In this document: positions 9,339-16,856 of the stretch, piece by piece
How the letters are laid out: each line of letters begins with the position of its first letter
Position numbering within the stretch: the stretch's first letter is position 1
Source of the DNA: Methylobacterium goesingense
GTDB taxonomy: Bacteria; Pseudomonadota; Alphaproteobacteria; Rhizobiales; Beijerinckiaceae
Assembly: GCF_022179225.1 (NCBI RefSeq)
Contig: NZ_BPQL01000023.1
Span: 16,715-80,714 of the forward strand
Direction: 5' to 3'
DNA: 64,000 nucleotides
Translations under genes and position numbers: made by a program
The notes under the pieces: model-generated
The model's database searches: none
Told to the model about the DNA's origin: nothing
Seen by the model: only the letters and a program-made list of their open reading frames with translations

Positions 9339-10535
9339 TCACGCCAGCAGGCGGGCGCGGCGTCCGAGCCGGAGTGTCGCGGCGGCGCCCGCGAACATCG
9401 CGAGGCCGAACACCCAGCCGGAGACCGCGCCGGCCATGATGCCGGAGAGCAGCGTGCCGACGCTGCATCCGAGCCCCGTCATGGCGCCCCAGCCCAGCAG
9501 GATGCCGCCCACGACGCCGCGCAGGGCCTGGCCCCGCGTCGGGCGGGAAGGCCGGAACTGACCGGCCGCGAGGGCGGCGGCGAACGCGGCCAGCACGAGG
9601 CCGCCGATGAAAAGGCCGTTGGGCGTCAGCAGGGCGTCGCGCACGGCCGTGGCGCAGCCCCGGAAGCCGTCGAGACCTTCGAGCCGGTCCGGCAGCAGGC
9701 CGAGGCCTGCCGCCGCCTGCCGGGTCCGCCCGCCGATCTCCGCCGTGACCCCGAGTGGCCCGATCCGCAGATAGGCCAGCATCGCGAGGGCGCCGACGGC
9801 GAGGCCACCGAGCCAGACCGGCCAGCGGTCGACGAAGACGGCCTGCCAGGGCGTGACGGAGGCCGGCGCCGGGGCACGGGCGGGCAGGCGGCGCAGGAGC
9901 GCCAGGGCGAGGACGCCAAGGAGCGCGAGGGCGACGAAGAGGCTTCCGCCATAGCCGAGATGGCGCGGGAGCCAGAGGACTGGCGCCTCCGAGACGCTCG
10001 CGAGGTAGAGCGGGTTCCAGGTGGCGAACCCAAGCGCGAAGCCGAAGCCCGTGCCGAGGAGAGCGAAGGGCGCGGTCGGCGAGCCCTCGCCGAGGCGGTA
10101 GAGATGCGCGCTGATGCACGAGCCGGACACAGCCATGCCGCCCCCGAACACGGCGCCCGCGAGGGCCAGCACCGGCCCGACCGGTCCGATATGGGCATCC
10201 GGCGGCAGCCGCGCCCCAGACGGGTCGGGCATCCAGGCCCCGAGGATCATGGCGTAACCCGCCATACCCGCCGCCAGGGCGGCGAGGATGCCGAGCATCC
10301 CGCGTGGATCGCCCCCGACCAGGAAGTCCCGCCACTGGCAGTAGAAGCAGAACCGGCTGCGCTGGAGCACGAAGCCGAACAGCGCCCCGAAGATCAGCGA
10401 CAGGGACAGGCGGGCGCCGTTCGGCTCCTCGGCGAGGCGATGCGCCGCCCAGGCCAGTCCCGCCGTGACGGCGAGCGCCGCGCCCAAGCGCGCCGGAAGG
10501 CCCCAGCGTTCCCGCATTCGCACAGGCACCGGCAT
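9339..10535 (-). CDS. YeeE/YedE family (TsuA-like) sulfur-compound transporter
   Basis: This 398-residue polytopic membrane protein has about 9-10 TM helices. Three motifs typical of YeeE/YedE (DUF395) proteins are present: RSRFCFYCQWRDF near TM2, SGSCISAHLYRLGEG in the middle, and GLGCSVGTLLSGIMAG near the end. In the characterised TsuA protein such conserved Cys residues relay thiosulfate through the membrane. The gene downstream of a periplasmic rhodanese-type sulfurtransferase (101 bases apart, same strand) supports uptake of thiosulfate or another sulfane sulfur. ATG starts at 10535 and 10517 are both possible. Confidence 0.82.
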   Translation of the reverse strand: MPVPVRMRERWGLPARLGAALAVTAGLAWAAHRLAEEPNGARLSLSLIFGALFGFVLQRSRFCFYCQWRDFLVGGDPRGMLGILAALAAGMAGYAMILGAWMPDPSGARLPPDAHIGPVGPVLALAGAVFGGGMAVSGSCISAHLYRLGEGSPTAPFALLGTGFGFALGFATWNPLYLASVSEAPVLWLPRHLGYGGSLFVALALLGVLALALLRRLPARAPAPASVTPWQAVFVDRWPVWLGGLAVGALAMLAYLRIGPLGVTAEIGGRTRQAAAGLGLLPDRLEGLDGFRGCATAVRDALLTPNGLFIGGLVLAAFAAALAAGQFRPSRPTRGQALRGVVGGILLGWGAMTGLGCSVGTLLSGIMAGAVSGWVFGLAMFAGAAATLRLGRRARLLA

Positions 10536-10635
10536 GCGCGTGGCCGCCGTGCTCACCGCTGTACAGCCGGACGGCTGGCCGCGGGTGCCGGGTTCACCGA
10601 CGTCCTGCACCTCTGCGCGCCCACTCGTATCCAGC

Positions 10636-11586
10636 TCACTTGCCGCCCCAGACGGTGCCGGCGAGGTTCACCACCGGCACGCCCACCGTGTTGCCGTATT
10701 CCGTCCAGGAGCCGTCGTAGTTGCGCACCGGATAGCCGAGGATGCGGCTGAGCACGAACCAGGAATGGCTGGAGCGCTCGCCGATTCGGCAGGAGGTGAT
10801 GACGGGCTTCGACCCGTCGATGCCGGCGGCCGCGTAGAGGGCCTTCAACTCGGCTGGCGACTTGATCGTCCCGTCCGGGTTCACCGCCTTGCCCCACGGC
10901 ACGTTGACCGATCCGGGGATGTGGCCGGCGCGGATCGCCAGCTCGGGCACGCCGGCCGGCGCGATCACCTTGCCGCTGAACTCATCGGGCGAGCGGATGT
11001 CGAGGATCTGCTCGTCCTGCTCCTTGCGGGCGACGGCCAGTACGTCCGAGAGGCGGGCGCGCAGGGCCGGCGAGGCCGGGGACGCCTCGAAGCGCGAGGC
11101 CGCCACCTCCGTGCTCCGCGTGTCGAGGGGGCGCTTCTCGGCCTCCCACTTCCTGCGCCCGCCATCCAGCAGCTTGACGTTGTCCACGAGGCCGTACTGC
11201 GCGAACACCCAGGCGCCCCAAGCCGCGAACCAGTTGTTGTTGTCGCCGTAGAGCACCACGGTGGTGTCGCGGTCGATGCCGAGGCGCCGCACCAGGGCCG
11301 CGAACTTGTCCGGCCCGGCGATGTCGCGGCTGACGGTCTCCACGAGGTCGGTGTGCCATGCGACGTTCTGGGCTCCGGGGATGTGCCCGCGCTCGAACTG
11401 ACCCGGCTCGACGCTGACCTCGACGATGCGTAACCCCCTGGCATCGAGGTTCTTCTCTAGCCACGCGGTGCTGACGAGGGGGCCGGCCGCCGCCTGGCGC
11501 GCCGCGACGGGCTCCTGCGCGCGAACGGCGGCGGGCGTGAGCACGGCGAGGGCAAGGGCGAGCAAGCGGATCGATGTTTTCGGCAC
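10636..11586 (-). CDS. Exported thiosulfate sulfurtransferase (two rhodanese domains)
   Basis: This 316-residue protein has a signal peptide (residues 1-23, IRLLALALAVLTPAAVRA). Two rhodanese domains follow: an N-terminal non-catalytic one (STAWLEKNLDARGLRIVEVS to about residue 150) and a catalytic one with the loop CRIGERSS, where Cys266 would carry the persulfide. CRIGERSSH is typical of thiosulfate:cyanide sulfurtransferases. The GTG at 11586 is chosen because a GGAG lies 8-9 bases upstream and the signal peptide starts there. It probably acts in the periplasm and, judged by linkage, feeds the YeeE/YedE transporter encoded next. SseA-like 3-mercaptopyruvate activity is less likely given the active-site loop. 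Confidence 0.85.
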   Translation of the reverse strand: MPKTSIRLLALALAVLTPAAVRAQEPVAARQAAAGPLVSTAWLEKNLDARGLRIVEVSVEPGQFERGHIPGAQNVAWHTDLVETVSRDIAGPDKFAALVRRLGIDRDTTVVLYGDNNNWFAAWGAWVFAQYGLVDNVKLLDGGRRKWEAEKRPLDTRSTEVAASRFEASPASPALRARLSDVLAVARKEQDEQILDIRSPDEFSGKVIAPAGVPELAIRAGHIPGSVNVPWGKAVNPDGTIKSPAELKALYAAAGIDGSKPVITSCRIGERSSHSWFVLSRILGYPVRNYDGSWTEYGNTVGVPVVNLAGTVWGGK

Positions 11587-11687
11587 GGGGACACTCCGGT
11601 CGTGCGGGCGCGATCCCGGGCGCGGCCAAGCGTGCACGGACAGATCACCCCGGGGGATGCAGGCGGTTCGGCGCGCCTCGACACCGG

Positions 11688-11721
11688 CCCGGCAGCGCCC
11701 CATCGAAGGGGCGCTGCCGGG
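11688..11721. terminator. Perfect 14-bp hairpin without T-run
   Basis: The arms CCCGGCAGCGCCCC and its exact complement surround a 6-base loop (ATCGAA). It lies about 100 bases upstream of the sulfurtransferase start and about 170 bases after the stop of the membrane-protein gene at 11894, both on the minus strand. There is no T-tract on either side, so it may be a Rho-assisted terminator, a 3'-end stabiliser or a leader structure. The hairpin itself is certain; its role is inferred. Confidence 0.5.
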
Positions 11722-11893
11722 CGTCGCGAAAGCGGCGCGCCGGGAGCGATTGTTCTGTGGGCCAGGCCATCAAGTCAATGAAACGCCATTCCGTATTGGT
11801 CTCGACTTGTAAAACGGCGTTCCGCCGCGAGACCTGATAGGATGGAGGATTATCTTATGCTTTCCGAACGTGGCGGCCGCCGACGCGGATGCG

Positions 11894-13729
11894 TCAGCCG
11901 TCCCGGCGGAATCGCCAGACGGCCAGGGGGGCGCCGGGGTCGGACAGCCGGTCGAGCCATTCGGGTGGGGCCGCGCCCGTCAAGAGTTGCCGTGCGAACG
12001 CCCGTCCCTCCGGCGACTCGCCCTCTGTGCCCGCACAGAGGGCGAGGTAGTCGGCCCCGGATGCCGCGAGGGCGCGCTTCAGGGCGGCCTCGTCGCCGTG
12101 CAGGCCCTCTTCCGACGCGGTTAGACCCGCGATGGCGCGGTGATAGGGCGCGGCCACGACGCCGTGGCGGGTCCGGAGCAGGATCGCGGGGCCAAGGTCG
12201 ACAGGCGCCAGGATGGTGCCGGGCGGCAGGGTATCGAGGGCGGACAGGACCCCGCCGGCATCGCAGGTCTGCGTGCCCGCATGCCCGGTCCGCGTCGCCG
12301 CGCCGCTCGCACCCACCGGGAACGCGCCGCCGGGATCAAGGGGCATGAGCAGGGCCGCCCAGGATCGGGGCATCAGCGCGAGGGCCAGGGCGAGGATTGC
12401 GACCTTGCGGCTCGCCCGGACGGGCCGTCCCAGCAGGGTGATCGCGTGGTCCAGCAGCGGGCCGGCCACCAGGGCGACGAAGATGCCGGCCATGTAGACG
12501 CCACGCAGCTGGAACTGCGCGAGCACGAATCCCGTGAGAAGGAACGCGGCGGTCAGGGCCGCGGCCCGGCGCAGCGGGGGCCGCCCGCGCAGGGCCGCGT
12601 GGACGGCGACCAGACCGGCCAGCAGCGGCGGTACGCCGAACGCGAGGGCCGCCCCCGGCATCGTCAGGACGAGGCGGTGGAAGGGCTGCATCTCCAGGAC
12701 GCGCTCCAGCCACTCGGCGCGGACCACGGCCGGTAGATCCTGGAACGGTCCCGACAGGCAGCGCGGCGCGAGGAGCACGAACCCCGCCACCGTGACGGCT
12801 CCGCAGGCGGCGGCGAAACCCGCGCGGCGGCCCGGCGTGGCGAGGAATCCGCCGAGCCAGCCCGCGACCGGCGCGACGGCGCCGGCCGCGACGGCGAGCC
12901 AGAGCCAGGGCGGCGAGAGCGCGTCGCAGCGCGTCACGCGCCAGAGCGCCGGGTCGGTCTGCACCGCGAACAGCGCGAGGCCGGTGCCGGCCAGCGCGAG
13001 GGCGAACCCCCACAGGGCCGGCAGGGCCGTCCTGCCCCGCAGGACCCAGTCGCCCATGAGGAACACGCCCGCGATCGCGATGAAGGGCAGCGCTTCGAGG
13101 CCGACGGCCAGGGAGGTCGCGGCGGCGATGCCGCCGAGGGCCGCCCGGTGGAACGTCGGCACTGGAGCGGCGAGGCAGAGGGCCAGGGTGAGGACGAGCA
13201 GCGCCTGAACGTTGTGATGGTCGATCCGCCCGAAGGCGAAGAGGCCGCCGAAATTCGCGGTCTGCGTCGCGGTGAAGAGCGCCAGCAGGGCGGCGCGGAA
13301 GCCGTACCGGGGACGGACGGCGCGGTACACGAGCGCGAGGCAGAGGCCGAACAGGGCCGGCGGCCAGAGGGCCACCACGAGCCCCTCCGCCATTGGGCGG
13401 CCGAGCCAGGGCGTGGCAAGGCCGATCAGACCGGCCAGGGGCGCATCGACAAGGCGGGACCAGTGCATGCTGGCGCCGTCCGTCGGCATCAGCCGGTGCT
13501 GGACCATGTCGAACCAGCCCTGCCCCGCCAGGAGGTCGCGGACCTGGACGAGGCGCATGGCGTCGTCGGTGTCGGGAAGGACGAGGCCACCCACCACGTC
13601 CCGGAATCCCGAGACGGGGTACAGCATCCAGAGGCCGAGCCCCACGAGCAGCCAGAGGACCGCCGGGTTGTCGAAGGCCGAGCGATCGGACGGGGCGGAT
13701 GACGCCGTGATGCTGTTCGCCGTGCTCAC
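11894..13729 (-). CDS. Polytopic membrane protein, GT-C/STT3-like
   Basis: This 611-residue protein has about 11-13 TM helices and a C-terminal soluble domain of about 130 residues. Right after TM1 lies an acidic loop (LPDTDDAMRL; Asp53, 55, 56) and then QHRLMPTDGASMHWSRLVD. This arrangement matches the first extracytoplasmic loop of GT-C glycosyltransferases and oligosaccharyltransferase STT3-like proteins, where such Asp residues bind the metal or polyprenyl-phosphate sugar. The GTG at 13729 is chosen because TM1 follows it; frames further upstream are non-coding in character. No STT3 WWDYG motif is visible, so it is more likely a polyprenyl-phosphate-sugar-dependent transferase of unknown target. 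Confidence 0.6.
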   Translation of the reverse strand: MSTANSITASSAPSDRSAFDNPAVLWLLVGLGLWMLYPVSGFRDVVGGLVLPDTDDAMRLVQVRDLLAGQGWFDMVQHRLMPTDGASMHWSRLVDAPLAGLIGLATPWLGRPMAEGLVVALWPPALFGLCLALVYRAVRPRYGFRAALLALFTATQTANFGGLFAFGRIDHHNVQALLVLTLALCLAAPVPTFHRAALGGIAAATSLAVGLEALPFIAIAGVFLMGDWVLRGRTALPALWGFALALAGTGLALFAVQTDPALWRVTRCDALSPPWLWLAVAAGAVAPVAGWLGGFLATPGRRAGFAAACGAVTVAGFVLLAPRCLSGPFQDLPAVVRAEWLERVLEMQPFHRLVLTMPGAALAFGVPPLLAGLVAVHAALRGRPPLRRAAALTAAFLLTGFVLAQFQLRGVYMAGIFVALVAGPLLDHAITLLGRPVRASRKVAILALALALMPRSWAALLMPLDPGGAFPVGASGAATRTGHAGTQTCDAGGVLSALDTLPPGTILAPVDLGPAILLRTRHGVVAAPYHRAIAGLTASEEGLHGDEAALKRALAASGADYLALCAGTEGESPEGRAFARQLLTGAAPPEWLDRLSDPGAPLAVWRFRRDG

Positions 13730-13922
13730 CGGCTTCCCTATCCCCCGGTGCGCCCAGGGCGGCGCCCCTTCGACCCATCGGGATTGTCGCAGCAGAAGGT
13801 TAAGGGGGCGGTGCGGCCGCCGGCGGCGCGCCCGAAGCCCGTCGCCGCGCGTTGAGGCCGGGCATGGCAGACGTGTCGCTCGCCTGCCGTTCCGATCGTT
13901 GCCCGAGCCGAGGTGAAGACGC

Positions 13923-14639
13923 ATGACGACCAGCGCTGTGGTGATCGGTGCCTCCGGCGGCATCGGCCGCGCCCTCGTCGATGCCCTCGTGGCGCGGGGC
14001 GCTCACGGCACGGTGTTCGCCCTGTCGCGATCCGGCGTGCCCGCCCCGGCGCCCGCCTGCGCGGGTATCATCGACGTGACCGACGAGGCCTCGGTGGCGG
14101 CCGCCGCCGAGGACGTGGCCCGCGACGGTCCGGTGGGGCTGGTGATCGTGGCGAGCGGGCTCCTACACGGGGACGGCGTCGCGCCCGAGAAGGCGATCCG
14201 GAGCCTCGATCCGGTGGCCATGGCGACCGTGTTCGCGGTGAACACGATCGGCCCGGCCCTGGTCGCCAAACATTTCCTTCCCCTGATGCCGCGCGCGGAG
14301 CGGTGCTGCTTCGCCGCCCTTTCGGCGCGGGTCGGATCGATCGAGGACAACCGGCTCGGCGGTTGGTACGCCTACCGGGCCTCGAAGGCCGCCCTGAACC
14401 AGATCCTGCGCACCCTCGCCGTGGAGGCCAGGCGCACCCATCCGGGCGCGATCGTGGTTGGCCTCCACCCCGGAACCGTGACGACGGCCCTGTCCCGACC
14501 CTTCCGGCCGGACACGGACGCCCCTGGTCTGTTCAGCCCGGCGGTGAGCGCCGCTCACCTGCTGAAGGTCCTCGATGGTCTCGGGCCGGAGGATACCGGC
14601 CATGTCTTCGCCTGGGACGGGGCACGGATTCCCGCCTGA
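13923..14639 (+). CDS. Short-chain dehydrogenase/reductase (C-factor-like)
   Basis: This 238-residue SDR has the cofactor loop GASGGIGRAL at residues 8-17 and the catalytic pair YAYRASKAALN (Y-x3-K). Upstream of it, FAALSARVGS supplies the catalytic Ser. The PG motif HPGTVTTALSRPF follows the active site, as in classical SDRs and the C-factor/CsgA-like group. The order NTIGP in place of NNAG is typical of that group. NAD(P)H specificity and substrate are not readable. It is divergent from the membrane-protein gene with 193 bases between starts. Confidence 0.82.
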   Translation: MTTSAVVIGASGGIGRALVDALVARGAHGTVFALSRSGVPAPAPACAGIIDVTDEASVAAAAEDVARDGPVGLVIVASGLLHGDGVAPEKAIRSLDPVAMATVFAVNTIGPALVAKHFLPLMPRAERCCFAALSARVGSIEDNRLGGWYAYRASKAALNQILRTLAVEARRTHPGAIVVGLHPGTVTTALSRPFRPDTDAPGLFSPAVSAAHLLKVLDGLGPEDTGHVFAWDGARIPA

Positions 14640-14786
14640 CATACGGCAACGGATCGGCCGGAAATGCCGCCCGCTCCCGCGATCAGGTCGGGAATAGATC
14701 CGGAATGGCCCCGTTCGTGTCGCGGTGATTGAAGGCGCTGCGGCAGGAAGACGGCCGTCTCAGCCTATTTCCCCAACGGAGCATTC

Positions 14787-15041
14787 TCATTCGAGGAAGA
14801 CGACACCAAGCATATGCTTCGTCTTGCGAACGACCGCACATGGGCGGCTATAGTTCTTGGAGATGATCCTCAGAATCAGCAGCTCCGGTATGCCTTCCGT
14901 CGATGTGACCTGGAGCAAGGCGCCATGAACGGAGCTGTTGTGCACCAGGCAATGAACGGGCGGATCGCCGACGCCGACCGAAATCTCACCGGTCTGGAAT
15001 CTGTCCCGGCGAACGGCATCCCTGCGCTCCAAGCTCGTCAT
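14787..15041 (-). CDS. PilZ-domain protein
   Basis: An 84-residue single-domain protein. The RRDAVRRDRF start supplies an arginine-rich motif like the RxxxR of PilZ c-di-GMP receptors. The central CLVHNSSVHGALLQV corresponds to the (D/N)xSxxG motif, followed by strands ending MLGVVFLE. Small PilZ proteins are abundant in methylobacteria and rhizobia. A diguanylate cyclase is encoded at 32.7-34.3 kb but is not linked. Both motif halves are present, so c-di-GMP binding is plausible but unproven. Confidence 0.68.
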   Translation of the reverse strand: MTSLERRDAVRRDRFQTGEISVGVGDPPVHCLVHNSSVHGALLQVTSTEGIPELLILRIISKNYSRPCAVVRKTKHMLGVVFLE

Positions 15042-15456
15042 GCCATTTCCATCCAGCCGCTGGCGTTGATGGATAGTCTGATCGCTCAGCCGATTACTGC
15101 ACCGTTAAGAAAGCATGATCGGCGGGGATCGGCCACACAGATCTGCGCACACCGCGACGACGCGATGGACACTCGGCGGCTGTTCGTCCGGCCGAGATGG
15201 ACGTCTCGATTGAGAGCGTCGCGTCCGACTGGCCCCACTCGGACCTGAGGGTCAACGCAATGCGTCAACGCCTGATTTTGACCAGAGGCGCTGAGCCGAA
15301 CTGCTGCTAATGGGGAGCTTGAAGATGGGCCGGATTTCGCTGTGCGCCGTGCGCTGCGAACCTGCTCCGAACCGGTCCCAGGTTGGTTGAACCCAAGGTA
15401 GTCTCCGGCTTATCCAACCCGTCTTGGACAAGGTCCAATGACATGAACAGGCTGGA
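15042..15456. other. Intergenic region between PilZ gene and tRNA
   Basis: There is no supportable gene in this 415-base stretch. It holds the PilZ gene promoter (minus strand) and the 3' side of the tRNA. A direct repeat of GTCAACGC occurs around 15251-15271. Open frames here give Arg-rich translations without family character. Confidence 0.45.
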
Positions 15457-15531
15457 TGGTGGGCGCGACAGGGATCGAACCTGTGACCCCTACCATGTCA
15501 AGGTAGTGCTCTCCCGCTGAGCTACGCGCCC
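15457..15531 (-). tRNA. tRNA-Val (GAC), CCA encoded
   Basis: On the minus strand the 7-bp acceptor stem GGGCGCG pairs with CGCGCCC. It is followed by the D-arm GCTC...GAGC, the anticodon stem CTACC/GGTAG enclosing loop TTGACAT (anticodon GAC, valine), and the T-arm ACAGG-TTCGATC-CCTGT. The 3' ACCA is encoded (57-60 of the plus line at 154xx). No integrase gene or direct-repeat attachment site flanks it, so there is no sign that this tRNA hosts an island. Confidence 0.95.
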
Positions 15532-15807
15532 TCACCGGTGCCGTCCGGCGCCGATGAAGGGGGCTATAGCCGGAGGTCCGGGGGGGCGCAAGGCCCCTCG
15601 CGCATCGAAGATGCGTCGGGCACGAAAGGGTGCTTGGCATCGCGGATGCGCGGGGTTCGGATGCCGCTGCACTGCGATGAAAAATGCGCTAAGGCCGGCA
15701 CGGCGGCCCGCATGGCCTGCGCGCGACGCGCGGCTGGACGTCGCCGATCCGGTCGTGTCGGGTCCGCCGCGCAGCAGGCGTCGGTTGAGGCAAAAATCGG
15801 TTGAGGA

Positions 15808-16854
15808 ATGCGATTCTACGTCGACCATGATCTCGGAGCGCTGATCCGGTGCTGGGTCGCGCCGGACAATCCGGTGGCGATCAGCCGGATTTACGTCGCC
15901 CTGGAGGGACGCCGGGTCGCGGAACTCGACGCCTGGCTCGTCGACGACGTGATCCGGCTGCAGGGATGGCATTCCACCGGCCAGTGCGTGTTCGAGATCA
16001 CCGACGCCCAGGCCCCGGGGATCAGCCAGGCTCGGCGCGTAGAACTCTACGACGCGGACACCAACGTGCTGATCTACCGGCGCTCGCCGCGGACCGACCT
16101 GATCCGGGCCAAGGTCGTTCTGGTCGACACCAGCATCACCGGCGACAGCGCGATCCAGTCCGTGCTGTTCGACCATTTCCAGCAGAGCTACTTCGGGGTC
16201 GGCACCCTCTCGGACGAGGTCCTGCGGGTGCTGTTCGAGAGCCCGTGGATGACGTCGTCGTTCTTCTCGGGCCTCATCCTGATGCCGCGCTACGAAGGGT
16301 CCTTCGTGGGCGACGAGATCCTCACCACGACCCTGATCCACGACCCCTACGTGGAGATGGCGACCCGCCTGCTCTGGCTGAAGGCGCGCGCCGCCATCAC
16401 GGCCGATCCGGCTCAGGCCTGGCGCGCGGGGCAGCTGAAGGAGGCGGTCCAGGCGGTCAACGACTATGACTTCTCGGACAACCGGAGCCTGAAGCGCTTC
16501 TTCCGCATGCTGCCGGAATCGGCCTACCGCATGCTCTACAACCCCCTCACCCGGCAGTTCAGCACCAAGCTGCCGGACGACCGTCTGATGCCGGGCCATT
16601 CTATCGTGGCCATCGAGGTCCTGGCCCGCATGGGCATCGTCGGCCACCGCGACTACTTCGAAGCCTTCGCCGCCACCCTCCTCGATCGCCTCGGCATTGA
16701 CGCGCAGGTGCCGGTTCCGGCCCCGATCCCCGCCGAGGTGCTGGAACTCGCCGGCCGCCTGCGGACCATGAAGGCCGCCGAGGAGATGCTGGTGTTCGAC
16801 GTTGCCATGGCGGACGCGGTGCGCGACGCGGTCTCGAAGGGCTGGAACGCCTGA
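15808..16854 (+). CDS. Conserved-looking hypothetical protein, glycan-associated
   Basis: I do not recognise a family. The 348-residue protein lacks a signal peptide and TM helices. Residues 1 to about 95 look beta-rich (IRCWVAPDNP, ISRIYVALEG, RRVELYDADTNVLIYRR); the rest is helical and acidic with many aromatic residues (FFRMLPESAYRMLYNP). Its stop is separated from the ATG of the following glycosyltransferase by only 2 bases, so the two are translationally coupled. A role in glycan synthesis or sugar recognition is inferred from that linkage only. Confidence 0.7.
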   Translation: MRFYVDHDLGALIRCWVAPDNPVAISRIYVALEGRRVAELDAWLVDDVIRLQGWHSTGQCVFEITDAQAPGISQARRVELYDADTNVLIYRRSPRTDLIRAKVVLVDTSITGDSAIQSVLFDHFQQSYFGVGTLSDEVLRVLFESPWMTSSFFSGLILMPRYEGSFVGDEILTTTLIHDPYVEMATRLLWLKARAAITADPAQAWRAGQLKEAVQAVNDYDFSDNRSLKRFFRMLPESAYRMLYNPLTRQFSTKLPDDRLMPGHSIVAIEVLARMGIVGHRDYFEAFAATLLDRLGIDAQVPVPAPIPAEVLELAGRLRTMKAAEEMLVFDVAMADAVRDAVSKGWNA

Positions 16855-16856
16855 GC

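Noticed and set aside
14787..15248. Plus-strand frame opposite the PilZ gene
   Set aside because: The minus strand has the PilZ motifs; the plus frame has none.
15457..15531. tRNA-Val as integration site of a genomic island
   Set aside because: No integrase, no repeated tRNA end and no composition break on either side.
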